Assembly (NCBI RefSeq): GCF_000739715.2
Contig: NZ_BBJC02000001.1
Span: forward strand, 697,315-761,314
Origin: Falsirhodobacter sp. alg1
Lineage (GTDB): Bacteria > Pseudomonadota > Alphaproteobacteria > Rhodobacterales > Rhodobacteraceae
Length of the DNA stretch: 64,000 bases
Direction of reading: 5' to 3'
Numbering within the stretch: the first letter of the stretch is position 1; each line of letters begins with the position of its first letter. The notes below the pieces were generated by a model. That model was not told where the DNA came from. It ran no database searches and was given only the letters and a program-made list of their open reading frames with translations. Shown here piece by piece: positions 25,564 to 35,928 of this stretch. Both the position numbers and the translations under genes were made by a program.

Positions 25564-26196
25564 TCAGATCGCGCAGGTCACGCCCGTGCCTTTCATGCTG
25601 CAGTATCCGCCGGGGTTCTTGGCCAGATACTGCTGATGTTCCTCTTCGGCATAATAGAAGGTGGGGGCGGGCAGGATCTCGGTCGTGACCTTGCCGTATC
25701 CGGCCTCGCCCAATCCGGCTTCGTAGCTGGCTCTGGTTTCCTCGGCCGCTTTGCGTTGGGCCTCGTTGTAGGTATAGATGCCGGAACGATAGGTGGTGCC
25801 GGTGTCATTGCCCTGGCGCATGCCCTGGGTCGGGTCATGGCCCTCCCAGAATGCCTTGAGCAGGTCGGCATAGCTGACGACCTTGGGATCGTAGATCACG
25901 CGGACCACTTCGTTATGGCCGGTTTTCTGGGTACAGGTTTCGGCATAGGTGGGGTTCGGCGTGAAGCCCGCCGCATAGCCGACCATTGTCAGCCAGACGC
26001 CGGGGATCTTCCAGAACACGCGTTCCACACCCCAGAAACAGCCCATGCCGAACATTGCCTGTTCCATCCCTTCGGGAACGGGAGATTTGAGCGGAATGCC
26101 CGACAGGAAATGGTTTTCGGCGGTAGGAAGCGGCTCGGGGCGGCCCGGAAGCGCATCGGCAGCGGCGACCATGGAGGTTGATTTTTCGAACAGCAT
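25564..26196 (-). CDS. msrA: Peptide methionine (S)-S-oxide reductase MsrA
   Basis: A 210-residue protein with the catalytic motif GMGCFWGVERVFW, in which the Cys attacks the sulfoxide. The C-terminal region has GGYCSM-type resolving Cys residues (C203 region). It repairs oxidised methionine using thioredoxin. The N-terminal 45 residues preceding the catalytic domain are as in longer proteobacterial MsrA. An AGGAG site lies eight bases before the start. It ends in its own terminator. Confidence 0.96.
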   Translation of the reverse strand: MLFEKSTSMVAAADALPGRPEPLPTAENHFLSGIPLKSPVPEGMEQAMFGMGCFWGVERVFWKIPGVWLTMVGYAAGFTPNPTYAETCTQKTGHNEVVRVIYDPKVVSYADLLKAFWEGHDPTQGMRQGNDTGTTYRSGIYTYNEAQRKAAEETRASYEAGLGEAGYGKVTTEILPAPTFYYAEEEHQQYLAKNPGGYCSMKGTGVTCAI

Positions 26197-26241
26197 GAAA
26201 AGGCTCCTTTGACTTGCCCCAGATATAGGGAGTGCGCCGCA

Positions 26242-28431
26242 TCAAAGGAAGGATTGCGGATCGATGTCGATGGCAAGGCGCATATTGGCAGGCAGCTTTA
26301 TCTGGGCAGCCCATTCCGCAAGGGCGGGTTGCAGCGGGGCGGTTCGGTCCGCCTTGATCAGCAGGCGCACGCGGTGCCTGCCCCGCACACGGGCGATCGG
26401 GGCAGGGGCCGGCCCCCATATCTGCGCCCCGATGCGGCGCAGCGGTTCATCGCGCCGCGCCAGTTCGGCCGCCACATCGAAGACCCGCGCCGGATCCGGA
26501 GAGGAGAGGATGATCCCCGCCATCCGCCCATAGGGCGGGGAGCCGGCCATGCGACGCTCGGCAGCCTCGGCGCGCCAGAATTCCTCTTCGTCGCCGGTCA
26601 GGATGGCGCGGATGACCGGATGTTCGGGTTGGTGGGTTTGCAGCAGGGCAAGGCCCGGTTTTTCGGCCCGCCCCGCGCGCCCCGCCACCTGCCGCATCAG
26701 CTGGAATGTCCGTTCGGCGGCGCGCAGGTCCGAGCCTTGCAGCCCCAGATCCGCATCGATTACCCCGACCAGCGTCAGCAGCGGAAAGTTGTGCCCCTTG
26801 GCCACGATCTGCGTGCCGATGATGATGTCGGCCCCGCCTGCGGCAATGGTCTCGATCGATTCCTTCAGGGCGCGGGCCGTGCCGAACAGATCGGAGGACA
26901 GAACCGAGACCCGCGCATCGGGAAACCGTTCGGCGACCTCTTCGGCCAGCCGTTCCACGCCGGGGCCAACGGGGGCCATCCGCCCCTCGACTCCGCAGGC
27001 CGGACAGGCATGGGGAATGGGGCGCGTGGCCCCGCATTGGTGGCATTGCAGCTGCTTCAGAAAGCGGTGCTCGACCATCCGCGCGTCACAGTCATTGCAG
27101 CCCACCTGATGCCCGCAAGCCCGGCAGATGGTAACAGGGGCATAACCGCGCCGGTTAAGGAACAGCAGCGATTGCTCCTTGGCCTTGATACGCTGCTCCA
27201 CGGCCTCTGCCAGCTGGGAGGAGATCCACCGGTTGGCGGGCAGGCGTTCTTCTCGCAGGTCCAATGCGCGCATCTGGGGCAGTTCGGCGGCCCCGAAGCG
27301 GGCGGTCAGGTCCAGCCGCCTGTATTTGCCTGTATCGGCATTGACCCATGTTTCCAGCGCGGGGGTGGCCGAGGCCAGCACCACCTGCGCCCCCGCGATG
27401 GAGGCGCGCAGCACCGCCATGTCACGCGCGTTGTAATAGACGCCCTCTTCCTGCTTGTAGGAGGTGTCATGTTCCTCATCCACGACGATCAGGCCCAGAT
27501 CGCGAAAGGGAAGGAACAGGGCCGAACGCGCACCCACGACCAGTTGCGCATCGCCCTGGCCGATCATGCGCCAGAGCCGCCGTCGCTCGGTCGCGGTAAC
27601 ACCCGAATGCCATTCGGCGGGGCGGGCGCCGAAACGCGCCTCCACCCGGTCGATGAACCCCGCCGTCAGGGCGATTTCCGGCAGCAGGACCAGCGCCTGC
27701 CTGTCGTGCCGCAGGGTTTCGGCCACCGCCTCAAGATAGACCTCGGTCTTGCCCGATCCGGTCACCCCCTTCAGCAGCGTCGTGCCGTATTCGCCGGATG
27801 CGACCGCCGCAGACATTGCAGCGGCGGCTGCCGCCTGATCCTCGGACAGGGGTTTGCCGGGCAGGGCGGGGTTCAGCCGCGGATAGGGCAGATCGCGAGG
27901 CGCATCCTCTTCGGCCAGAACACCTGCCTTGACCAGCCCCTTGATGACGGCGGATGACACCCCCGCCTCGGCGGAAAGTTCGGAGGCTGTAACCGCTGCG
28001 CCGTCGAATGCATCCAGCACATCCATGACACGCAGACGCGCCTCGGTTTCTCGGGTCGGTTCGCGGCCTGTTGCGCGCAGGACCCGGCGGGTGGCGGGGC
28101 CGGCCCCCAGATCGGGCGCGCGGGTTGCCAGGCGCAGCATGAGGGGAAGCGGCGTCAGCGTGTAATCCGCCACACGGGTCAGGAAGATCCGCATCTCGTC
28201 ACGCAGGGGCGTGGCATCCAGCACGCGGTTCACCTTGCGGATGCGCGCCGGATCGAACCCGCCCGCGCCCGGCCCCCAGACACAGCCGATCACACGGCGG
28301 GGCCCCAGGGGAACCTCGACCAGATCCCCCTCTACGCAGCCCCCCTCGGGGGCGCGATAATCCAGTGGGCGGCCCAGGGGCTCGGTCGTCAGAACGCCGA
28401 CCAGATCGCCTTCGATGAACCTTTGCGACAA
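26242..28431 (-). CDS. priA: PriA primosomal helicase (replication restart)
   Basis: A 729-residue PriA. The helicase core has Walker [12 protein letters not shown], the DEAH-like motif [12 protein letters not shown] and the Zn-binding Cys cluster ([17 protein letters not shown], then CHQCG and CPACG). The N-terminal 3'-end-binding domain precedes it. PriA reloads the replisome at stalled forks. The start is a TTG (28431) with an AAGGG site seven bases upstream. It is divergent from the transaldolase gene. Confidence 0.96.
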   Translation of the reverse strand: MSQRFIEGDLVGVLTTEPLGRPLDYRAPEGGCVEGDLVEVPLGPRRVIGCVWGPGAGGFDPARIRKVNRVLDATPLRDEMRIFLTRVADYTLTPLPLMLRLATRAPDLGAGPATRRVLRATGREPTRETEARLRVMDVLDAFDGAAVTASELSAEAGVSSAVIKGLVKAGVLAEEDAPRDLPYPRLNPALPGKPLSEDQAAAAAAMSAAVASGEYGTTLLKGVTGSGKTEVYLEAVAETLRHDRQALVLLPEIALTAGFIDRVEARFGARPAEWHSGVTATERRRLWRMIGQGDAQLVVGARSALFLPFRDLGLIVVDEEHDTSYKQEEGVYYNARDMAVLRASIAGAQVVLASATPALETWVNADTGKYRRLDLTARFGAAELPQMRALDLREERLPANRWISSQLAEAVEQRIKAKEQSLLFLNRRGYAPVTICRACGHQVGCNDCDARMVEHRFLKQLQCHQCGATRPIPHACPACGVEGRMAPVGPGVERLAEEVAERFPDARVSVLSSDLFGTARALKESIETIAAGGADIIIGTQIVAKGHNFPLLTLVGVIDADLGLQGSDLRAAERTFQLMRQVAGRAGRAEKPGLALLQTHQPEHPVIRAILTGDEEEFWRAEAAERRMAGSPPYGRMAGIILSSPDPARVFDVAAELARRDEPLRRIGAQIWGPAPAPIARVRGRHRVRLLIKADRTAPLQPALAEWAAQIKLPANMRLAIDIDPQSFL

Positions 28432-28521
28432 GCCTGCGCCCTTTCACCCCGATTGGCTTTGCGCTATCACAGACGGGACCGCGTGGGAAACCCACGCCGC
28501 ATGTCCCGGGGAGCAGAGCTT

Positions 28522-29175
28522 ATGAAATTTTTTGTCGACACAGCCGATGTCGCGGCCATTTCCGAACTGAACGATCTTGGCATGGTGGATGGTGTTACCA
28601 CCAACCCGTCGCTGATCCTCAAGTCCGGCCGCAATATTCTGGAAGTCACCAAAGAGATCTGCGAGATCGTTTCGGGCCCCGTTTCGGCCGAAGTCGTGGC
28701 GCTGACAGCCGACGAAATGATCGCCGAGGGCCGCAAGCTGGCGGAAATCGCACCGAACATCACCGTCAAGGTGCCATTGACCCATGCCGGCCTGAAAACC
28801 TGCAAGGTGCTGTCGGATAACGGTCTGATGGTCAACGTCACGCTGTGTTTCTCGGCGAATCAGGCGCTGCTGGCGGCAAAGGCCGGTGCCACGTTCATTT
28901 CGCCCTTCATCGGCCGTCTGGATGACATGAACCTTGAAGGTCTGGACCTGATCCAGGACATCCGCACGATCTACGACAACTACGATTTCAAGACGCAGAT
29001 CCTGGCGGCATCCATCCGTACGGCCAACCACGTCTCGCAATGCGCGCTGATCGGTGCCGATGTCATCACGGCACCGCCCGCTGTCATCAAAGGGTTGGCC
29101 AACCACCCGCTGACCGACAAGGGGCTGGAGCAGTTCATGTCCGACTGGGCCAAAACCGGTCAGAAGATCGTCTGA
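28522..29175 (+). CDS. fsa: Fructose-6-phosphate aldolase / short transaldolase (TalC/Fsa)
   Basis: A 217-residue protein beginning [10 protein letters not shown], with VTTNPSLI and the Schiff-base Lys in [11 protein letters not shown]. It ends with a helix typical of the small decameric transaldolases. These cleave fructose 6-phosphate or act as transaldolases of the pentose pathway; sequence alone does not decide which. The start was chosen at the family N-terminus. The prmA ATG overlaps its stop (TGATG). Confidence 0.95.
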   Translation: MKFFVDTADVAAISELNDLGMVDGVTTNPSLILKSGRNILEVTKEICEIVSGPVSAEVVALTADEMIAEGRKLAEIAPNITVKVPLTHAGLKTCKVLSDNGLMVNVTLCFSANQALLAAKAGATFISPFIGRLDDMNLEGLDLIQDIRTIYDNYDFKTQILAASIRTANHVSQCALIGADVITAPPAVIKGLANHPLTDKGLEQFMSDWAKTGQKIV

Positions 29176-30044
29176 TGCCGACGTATACCGCGCTGACAAC
29201 ATTGCCCGGCGGCGACGCCGCCGAGGCATTAGCCGAAGCGATAGAGCGGATGGAGCCGGAACCCACAGGTGTGGGCGTCTTCGAGATCGAGGACGATTCC
29301 GGTTTATGGGAGGTGGGCGCCTATTTTCTGGAAGAACCGGATGAGGTGACGCTGGAATTGCTGCGGACGGCCTTCGGCGCCGCCCCCTTCGCATTGTCCG
29401 AACTGCCCGAGATCGATTGGGTGGCAAAGGTCCGTCGCGAATTGGCCCCGGTTGAAGCCGGCCGCTTCTTCGTGTTCGGCAGCCATGACATCGACAAGGT
29501 ACCCGAAGGTCGGGTTGCCTTGCAGATCGAGGCGACGGTTGCCTTCGGTACCGGCCATCACGGGACGACGCTGGGCTGCCTGCGGGCGCTGGACCGTCTG
29601 CTGGACAGCGGTGCAACCTATGCCAATGTGGCGGATATCGGTTGTGGTACGGCAGTTCTGGCAATGGCGGCGGCGCACGAGCTTCCGGATGCCCGCGTCA
29701 TCGCCTCCGACATCGACGAGGTTGCGGTGGACGTGGCCAAGGCCAATGTGTCCATCAACAATCTGGAAGGTCGGGTGGCCTGCTACGAGGCGGCCGGTTT
29801 CGCCAACCCCGATCTGCAGGCTGCGGCGCCCTTCGATCTGATTTTCGCGAATATCCTGAAGGGACCGTTGCTGGAACTGGCCCCCGACATGGCGCGCCAT
29901 GCGGCCCCCGGCGGTACGGTCATCCTGTCCGGGCTGCTGGTCGTTCAGGCGGAATCGATCATCGAGGCCTATGAGGCGCAGGGCTTCAGGCTGGCCCATC
30001 GTGAAGATCTCGGGGAATGGTCGGCGCTGACGCTGACCCGTTAA
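29175..30044 (+). CDS. prmA: Ribosomal protein L11 methyltransferase PrmA
   Basis: A 289-residue protein: an N-terminal substrate-recognition domain, then a SAM-dependent methyltransferase with motif I VADIGCGTAVLAMA and the catalytic-pocket motif FANILKGPL. The segment VAFGTGHHGTTL upstream of motif I is typical of PrmA. It methylates L11. It overlaps the aldolase gene by one base. Confidence 0.95.
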   Translation: MPTYTALTTLPGGDAAEALAEAIERMEPEPTGVGVFEIEDDSGLWEVGAYFLEEPDEVTLELLRTAFGAAPFALSELPEIDWVAKVRRELAPVEAGRFFVFGSHDIDKVPEGRVALQIEATVAFGTGHHGTTLGCLRALDRLLDSGATYANVADIGCGTAVLAMAAAHELPDARVIASDIDEVAVDVAKANVSINNLEGRVACYEAAGFANPDLQAAAPFDLIFANILKGPLLELAPDMARHAAPGGTVILSGLLVVQAESIIEAYEAQGFRLAHREDLGEWSALTLTR

Positions 30045-30052
30045 AAAGACAA

Positions 30053-30080
30053 AGGCCGCCCCGGATTTCCCGGGCGGCCT
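30053..30080. terminator. Terminator between prmA and DUF1127 gene
   Basis: Arms AGGCCGCCC and GGGCGGCCT. The minus strand continues TTGTCTTTTT, so it serves mainly the leftward DUF1127 gene; prmA runs into it from the left. Confidence 0.75.
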
Positions 30081-30108
30081 GTCCTGATCTCCGACGCTGT
30101 GTGGGGCG

Positions 30109-30294
30109 TCAGATCTTGGCGATGTCAGCGCGGCAAAGGCCGATATCGTCCAGCTCGCGGTCCGACAGCTTGTTCAAAGCGCGGCGCGTCAAGCGGGCAT
30201 CGTTCCAGTCACGTACAACTTGAAAAAGAGCAGGAATACGCGGCGTAGAAATGGCGCTGATCGGCGCCCGTTGGGTCGACTCAAAGGCAGCCAT
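30109..30294 (-). CDS. DUF1127 small protein
   Basis: A 61-residue protein whose C-terminal 40 residues match the DUF1127 motif (WNDARLTRRALNKLSDRELDD followed by IGL, split here at the motif end). Such Arg-rich mini-proteins in Rhodobacter and Agrobacterium relatives affect RNA turnover or phosphate and stress regulation; the role here is unknown. The 5' leader holds a small hairpin (GCAGCA/TGCTGC, 30327-30342). It stands alone with its own promoter. Confidence 0.9.
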   Translation of the reverse strand: MAAFESTQRAPISAISTPRIPALFQVVRDWNDARLTRRALNKLSDRELDDIGLCRADIAKI

Positions 30295-30350
30295 GGTGAA
30301 GTTCCTTTTTCAAACGGCTTAATTACGCAGCACCCTTGCTGCATGGGAGT

Positions 30351-30379
30351 GAAATAAGCGGGCAGCTTGTGAACGACAA
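30351..30379 (-). promoter_or_regulatory. Predicted DUF1127 promoter
   Basis: On the minus strand TTGTCG and TATTTC are spaced by 17 bases, giving a leader of about 50 bases with a hairpin before the ATG. Confidence 0.4.
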
Positions 30380-30538
30380 CTCGGGGAATCCGCAATGCTG
30401 TGATGCACGCATCGCATGGCTGTTGCCGCATGGATGTTACATTCCTCTGCTGCATGGCCCGACCGTGCCATAGCTTTGCGGGTGACAGATGTTCGCGCTT
30501 CGTGCTATCGCCGGATGAACCAGATACAGGAGCCTGCT

Positions 30539-31045
30539 ATGCGCGTGATGGGAATTGATCCGGGCCTGCGCAATATGGGGTGGGGGATCATCGACGTGAA
30601 TGGCACGCGTATCACCCATGTGGCCAACGGCGTCTGCCATTCCGTCGGCAGTGAGCTGGCGCAACGGCTTTGCCAGCTTCATGCACAATTGACGGCGGTT
30701 CTGGCGCAATACGCACCCGATACCGCAGCGGTGGAGCATACGTTTGTAAACAAGGATGCCGCGGGTACCCTGAAGCTGGGGCAGGCGCGGGGGATCGCGC
30801 TGCTTGTGCCGGCACAGGCAGGGCTGGACGTGGGGGAATATGCCCCGAACGCAGTCAAGAAAACGGTGGTGGGCGTCGGCCATGCCGCCAAACAGCAGAT
30901 CGACCATATGGTCCGCCTGCAGCTTCCGGGGGTAACGATCGCGGGACCGGATGCGGCCGATGCACTTGCCGTTGCCATCTGCCATGCGCATCACGCACAA
31001 AGCGCCGGAAAACTTCAGGCAGCATTGGCAAAGGCAGCATCATGA
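30539..31045 (+). CDS. ruvC: RuvC Holliday junction resolvase
   Basis: A 168-residue RuvC beginning [16 protein letters not shown], with the catalytic Asp of GIDPG, Glu of VEHTFV and the C-terminal Asp pair in [15 protein letters not shown]. It nicks Holliday junctions symmetrically. An AGGAG site lies six bases before the start. It is coupled to ruvA by an ATGA overlap. Confidence 0.97.
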   Translation: MRVMGIDPGLRNMGWGIIDVNGTRITHVANGVCHSVGSELAQRLCQLHAQLTAVLAQYAPDTAAVEHTFVNKDAAGTLKLGQARGIALLVPAQAGLDVGEYAPNAVKKTVVGVGHAAKQQIDHMVRLQLPGVTIAGPDAADALAVAICHAHHAQSAGKLQAALAKAAS

Positions 31046-31713
31046 TCGGACGTATCGCAGGGCGGCTGGACTATCGCGCAACCGATCATGTGCTGATCGA
31101 TGTGAAGGGTGTCGGCTATATCGTCTATGTCTCGGAGCGGACTCTGGCGGGTTTGCCAGGGCCGGGCGGGGCCGCCGCTCTTTATACCGATATGCTGGTG
31201 CGGGAGGATCTGCTGCAGCTTTATGGCTTTCCTACCTTGCAGGAAAAGGAATGGCATCGCCTGCTGATGACGGTACAGGGGGTCGGTGCACGGGCATCCA
31301 TGGCCATTCTGGGAGTCCTGGGGGCGGATGGCGTATCAAGGGCCATTGCGCTGGGGGATGCACGCTCCATTCAGGCGGCGCCCGGTGTGGGGCCAAAGAT
31401 CGCACAGCGCGTGGTGATGGAACTGAAGACAAAGGCGCCCGCCGTCATGGCAATGGGCACCCCCCTGCATGACGACAACGATGTGCTGGAGGATGCGGCC
31501 CCGACACCTGCCGCCCCCGCCAAGCGCCGCAGCGCGCCACCACCGCCCACCGCCGCCGCGCATACCGCAGATGCGATGTCGGCGCTGGCCAATCTGGGTT
31601 ACGGCCCCGGTGATGCGGCGGCGGCTGTCGCACAATCGGCGGCGGATGATCCCGAGGCCGATGCCGCAACGCTGATCCGCCTGTCCCTGCGGCGTCTTGC
31701 CCCCAAGGACTGA
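31042..31713 (+). CDS. ruvA: RuvA Holliday junction DNA-binding protein
   Basis: A 223-residue protein starting [20 protein letters not shown] (OB fold), with HhH motifs [13 protein letters not shown] and [17 protein letters not shown] Pro/Ala-rich linker precedes the C-terminal domain III that binds RuvB. RuvA tetramers hold the junction for RuvB. Confidence 0.97.
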   Translation: MIGRIAGRLDYRATDHVLIDVKGVGYIVYVSERTLAGLPGPGGAAALYTDMLVREDLLQLYGFPTLQEKEWHRLLMTVQGVGARASMAILGVLGADGVSRAIALGDARSIQAAPGVGPKIAQRVVMELKTKAPAVMAMGTPLHDDNDVLEDAAPTPAAPAKRRSAPPPPTAAAHTADAMSALANLGYGPGDAAAAVAQSAADDPEADAATLIRLSLRRLAPKD

Positions 31714-31767
31714 CTTGCGGGGCTGCGGCCCTTTGCCCATATCATTCAGGCAATGACGGAGGGTTCG

Positions 31768-32649
31768 ATGGGTTTTGCCAAGACCGCCATTCTGATGGCA
31801 GTGATGACGGCGTTGTTTCTGGGGCTGGGGGCGCTGCTGGGCGGCCGTGGCGGCATGATGATTGCGCTGGCCATTGCCGTGGCGATGAATGCCTACAGCT
31901 ACTGGAATTCGGACAAGGCCGTTTTGCGGATGCATAACGCCAAGCAGGTGGATGAACAGAGCGCGCCGGATTTCTACCGCATGGTGGCAGGGCTGGCGCA
32001 AAACGCCGATCTGCCGATGCCCAAGGTGTTCATCATCGAAACCGATCAACCCAATGCCTTTGCCACGGGACGGAACCCGGAAAACGCCGCCGTGGCTGCC
32101 ACCACGGGCCTGCTGCAACGGCTGACCCGCGAAGAACTGGCAGGCGTCATGGCCCATGAACTGGCGCATGTGAAGAACCGTGATACGCTGACGATGACGA
32201 TCACCGCCACCTTCGCCGGGGCGATTTCGATGCTGGCGAACTTCGCCCTGTTCTTCGGGGGGCGGGATCGTCAGGGCGGCATCATCGGCACGATTGCCCT
32301 GATGATCCTTGCCCCCATGGCTGCAGGGTTGGTGCAGATGGCGATCTCGCGGTCTCGCGAATACGAAGCGGACAAGATGGGGGCCGAGATTTGCCGCAAT
32401 CCCCTTTGGCTGGCCAGCGCCCTCCAGAAGATTGAGAGCTTTGCACAGCGGATCGACAATCCGGCAGCCGAGCGTAATCCCGCGACCGCGCATATGTTCA
32501 TCATCAACCCCCTGCATGCCTTTGCGCATGACAAGCTGTTCTCGACCCACCCGAAAACAGCGAACCGGATTGCAGCCCTTCGGGCAATGGCTGGGGCGGA
32601 AAAGCCGGTGGTGCAGCCGGTTCCCCGGCGCAGCGGTCCGTGGGGCTGA
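31768..32649 (+). CDS. htpX: HtpX membrane metalloprotease
   Basis: A 293-residue M48 protease with two N-terminal helices, the zinc motif HELAH in [15 protein letters not shown], two more helices, and the third-ligand motif [14 protein letters not shown]. HtpX degrades damaged membrane proteins together with FtsH. GGAGGG five bases before 31768 favours this ATG over the one at 31753. It lies between ruvA and ruvB on the same strand. Confidence 0.96.
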   Translation: MGFAKTAILMAVMTALFLGLGALLGGRGGMMIALAIAVAMNAYSYWNSDKAVLRMHNAKQVDEQSAPDFYRMVAGLAQNADLPMPKVFIIETDQPNAFATGRNPENAAVAATTGLLQRLTREELAGVMAHELAHVKNRDTLTMTITATFAGAISMLANFALFFGGRDRQGGIIGTIALMILAPMAAGLVQMAISRSREYEADKMGAEICRNPLWLASALQKIESFAQRIDNPAAERNPATAHMFIINPLHAFAHDKLFSTHPKTANRIAALRAMAGAEKPVVQPVPRRSGPWG

Positions 32650-32691
32650 TCGGGGCTTGCGGCGGGCGGCCCGTTCCGCGATTGTTCCGCC

Positions 32692-33711
32692 ATGAGCGAG
32701 CCTGATCCCACACTCCGCCCCGAGCGGTTGCCCGAAGACAATGACCGTGCCTTGCGCCCGCAGGGTCTGGATGAATTCATCGGGCAGGCAGAGGCACGGG
32801 CGAACCTCCGCGTCTTTATCCAATCGGCCAGGATGCGCGGCGAAGCGATGGATCATACGTTGTTCCACGGCCCGCCCGGGCTTGGGAAAACCACGCTGGC
32901 GCAGATCATGGCACGGGAACTGGGCGTAGGCTTTCGTATGACGTCGGGGCCGGTGCTGGCAAAGCCCGGCGATCTGGCCGCCATCCTGACCAATCTAGAA
33001 CCGCGCGATGTCCTGTTCATCGACGAGATCCACCGCCTGTCCCCCGTGGTGGAAGAGGTGCTTTATCCGGCGCTGGAGGATTTCGCGCTGGATCTGGTGA
33101 TCGGTGAGGGGCCTGCCGCCCGGACCGTGCGGATCGAATTGCAGCCCTTTACCCTAGTGGGGGCGACCACACGTCTGGGTCTGTTGACAACGCCGCTGCG
33201 GGACCGGTTCGGCATCCCTACACGATTGCAGTTCTATACCACCGAGGAACTGGATCTGATTGTCACCCGCGGGGCCCGCCTGCTGGGGGTGGAATCCGAT
33301 CCTGACGGCACGCGCGAGATTGCACGCAGGGCGCGGGGAACGCCACGGATTGCCGGGCGCCTGCTGCGGCGGGTCGTTGATTTCGCACTGGTCGAAGGCG
33401 ATGGCCGCCTGAACCGCGAGATCGCCGATAGCGCCCTGTCCCGGCTGGGGGTTGATGACCTCGGGCTGGATGGTGCCGACCGCCGGTACCTTCTGCTGTT
33501 GGCCGAAAATTACGGCGGGGGGCCTGTCGGGATCGAAACCATCGCCGCTGCCCTGTCCGAATCCCGTGATGCGGTAGAGGAGGTGATCGAACCTTATCTG
33601 CTGCAACAAGGCCTGATCCAGCGTACACCGCGCGGGCGGATGCTGGCGCAGAAGGCATGGCGCCACATCGGCCTTGCCCCCCCACGAACCCAGACGGATC
33701 TATTCGAATGA
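32692..33711 (+). CDS. ruvB: RuvB Holliday junction branch-migration motor
   Basis: A 339-residue AAA+ ATPase with Walker [13 protein letters not shown], Walker [10 protein letters not shown], sensor 1 [19 protein letters not shown] and the C-terminal winged helix ([13 protein letters not shown]). It drives junction migration with RuvA. The stop overlaps the next start (ATGA). Confidence 0.97.
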   Translation: MSEPDPTLRPERLPEDNDRALRPQGLDEFIGQAEARANLRVFIQSARMRGEAMDHTLFHGPPGLGKTTLAQIMARELGVGFRMTSGPVLAKPGDLAAILTNLEPRDVLFIDEIHRLSPVVEEVLYPALEDFALDLVIGEGPAARTVRIELQPFTLVGATTRLGLLTTPLRDRFGIPTRLQFYTTEELDLIVTRGARLLGVESDPDGTREIARRARGTPRIAGRLLRRVVDFALVEGDGRLNREIADSALSRLGVDDLGLDGADRRYLLLLAENYGGGPVGIETIAAALSESRDAVEEVIEPYLLQQGLIQRTPRGRMLAQKAWRHIGLAPPRTQTDLFE

Positions 33712-34271
33712 CACCCGAACGCGTTGAAGCCCTGTTCACCCATGGCACCACCTATCGTTTTGCCCGCTGGGGCCGTCCGATTGTGCCGGTTGTGTTTGGC
33801 GTGGCCGAGGAAACGCTGGGGCTGGTCAAGGGGGCGATAGAGGCAATGGTTGCCACTGCCGGGCATCGCATGGCCGAACATGACCCCGAACTGGGGGCGA
33901 ATGCCATCCTGTTCTTCTTTGCTGACTGGCAGGAGGTGGCGGGCGTTCCGAACCTTGACCATCTGATCCCGGATCTGCCTGCATTCGCTGCGGCGCGTGC
34001 CGCCGAAGGGGCAGGGGTGGCGCGCCTTTTCCGCTTTGACGAAGCGGGTGCGATTCGGCTTGCGGTCGTATTTCTGAAAATCGGTGATGCGGAAATCGAC
34101 CCGCAGGCCCTGATGCTGGATCAGGCGGCCCGTCTGATGCTGACCTTTGCCGGTGAACCCGTGCTTGCAGCCGACGAAATGGCGGGTCTGATACGTGCCG
34201 CCTATGACCCTGTTCTGCCCGCCCGCGCCGATGATGCGGCGCATGCCTTCCGGCTGGCCGCGCGGTTATGA
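33708..34271 (+). CDS. Conserved hypothetical protein between ruvB and ybgC
   Basis: A 187-residue protein I do not recognise. It is soluble-looking, has no signal peptide or membrane segment, and contains [16 protein letters not shown] and [10 protein letters not shown]-like strands, so a mixed alpha/beta fold is likely. It overlaps ruvB by ATGA and ybgC by ATGA, tying it to both units. Similar proteins seem to occupy this slot in Rhodobacterales (from memory, uncertain). Confidence 0.75.
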   Translation: MTPERVEALFTHGTTYRFARWGRPIVPVVFGVAEETLGLVKGAIEAMVATAGHRMAEHDPELGANAILFFFADWQEVAGVPNLDHLIPDLPAFAAARAAEGAGVARLFRFDEAGAIRLAVVFLKIGDAEIDPQALMLDQAARLMLTFAGEPVLAADEMAGLIRAAYDPVLPARADDAAHAFRLAARL

Positions 34272-34657
34272 GCCATCGGTTTCAGACCCGCGTCTGGTAC
34301 GAGGATACCGATCTGGGCGGCATCGTGTACCATGCCAACTACCTGAAATTCATCGAACGCGCACGGAGCGAATGGGTCGAAGGGCTGGGAATTGATCAGA
34401 ATAGCCTGCGCGAACAGGGTATTGTCTTTGCCGTTACACGTATCGAGGCGGATTTCCTGCGGCCTGCGCGGCTGGGGGACCATCTGCTGGTATCCACCCT
34501 GCCGGAGGCAATCACGACGGCCCGTGTCACGCTGATGCAGCAGGTGGAATGCGCCGGAACATGCCTGTTTCGCGCCCGGGTCACGTTGGCCGCATTGGGG
34601 CCCAAGGGACGGCCCGTGAGATTGCCGCCGGGAATGAACGTGCAGCCTTCCGCCTGA
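34268..34657 (+). CDS. ybgC: YbgC acyl-CoA thioesterase of Tol-Pal cluster
   Basis: A 129-residue hotdog-fold protein with the 4-hydroxybenzoyl-CoA thioesterase motif YEDTDLGGIVYHANYLKFIERAR cut at the active Asp (D13 region) and YHANY. It hydrolyses short acyl-CoAs and is the standard first gene of tol-pal clusters. It overlaps the hypothetical gene by ATGA. Confidence 0.93.
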   Translation: MSHRFQTRVWYEDTDLGGIVYHANYLKFIERARSEWVEGLGIDQNSLREQGIVFAVTRIEADFLRPARLGDHLLVSTLPEAITTARVTLMQQVECAGTCLFRARVTLAALGPKGRPVRLPPGMNVQPSA

Positions 34658-34670
34658 TGACGAGTTCGTG

Positions 34671-34700
34671 TTAGCAATCCCTTTGCATATTAGATAGAAT
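34671..34700 (+). promoter_or_regulatory. Predicted tolQ promoter
   Basis: TTAGCA and TAGAAT are separated by 18 bases in the 88-base gap between ybgC and tolQ. The transcript would start about 38 bases before the tolQ ATG. Confidence 0.4.
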
Positions 34701-34745
34701 CGCAAGTAAGAGGCCAAAACGGCCCCATCTGGACGAGCAGGCATA

Positions 34746-35441
<696 letters not shown>

Positions 35442-35444
35442 TCC

Positions 35445-35915
35445 ATGGCCGGTGGGGTGATGCGCAAGGCAGGCGGGTCGGGGCGTCGTGGACGCCGCCG
35501 TCGTGGCGGGGCCGCTATGGCCGAAATCAACATCACGCCATTCGTGGACGTGATGCTGGTGCTTCTGATCGTGTTCATGGTGGCGGCGCCGCTTCTGACC
35601 GTGGGCGTGCCGGTGCAGCTGCCCGAAACGGCAGCCACCGCCCTGCCGACCGAGCAGGAGGAGCCGCTGGCGATCACCGTCACTTCCGACAACCGCCTGA
35701 TGATCCAGACCAGCGAGGTTCTGGAAAACGAGTTGATTCCCCGCCTGACCGCCATCGCGGCCGAGCGCGAGAATCGCAAGATATTCCTGCGCGCCGACGG
35801 GGCCGTTCCCTATGAGCGTGTGGCCCAGATCATGGGCGCGCTGAACGCCGCCGGCTTTAACAGCATCGGTCTTGTAACCGACAGCAATGGGCCGACCTTT
35901 GGCGCAGGCAACTGA
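35445..35915 (+). CDS. tolR: TolR energy-transducing subunit
   Basis: A 156-residue ExbD/TolR protein. A basic N-terminus (GRRGRRRRGGA) precedes INITPFVDVMLVLLIVFMVA, in which the Asp in FVDV is the proton-channel residue. The periplasmic domain follows. It lies three bases after tolQ. Confidence 0.96.
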   Translation: MAGGVMRKAGGSGRRGRRRRGGAAMAEINITPFVDVMLVLLIVFMVAAPLLTVGVPVQLPETAATALPTEQEEPLAITVTSDNRLMIQTSEVLENELIPRLTAIAAERENRKIFLRADGAVPYERVAQIMGALNAAGFNSIGLVTDSNGPTFGAGN

Positions 35916-35928
35916 GGGCACCTCGTTC

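Noticed and set aside
30370-30400. tmRNA-tag-like AACGACAAC
   Set aside because: The following codons do not give an ALAA-type tag and no tRNA-like domain is nearby.
31336-32868. 510-residue open frame on the minus strand
   Set aside because: Antisense to ruvA, htpX and ruvB; it is a shadow.
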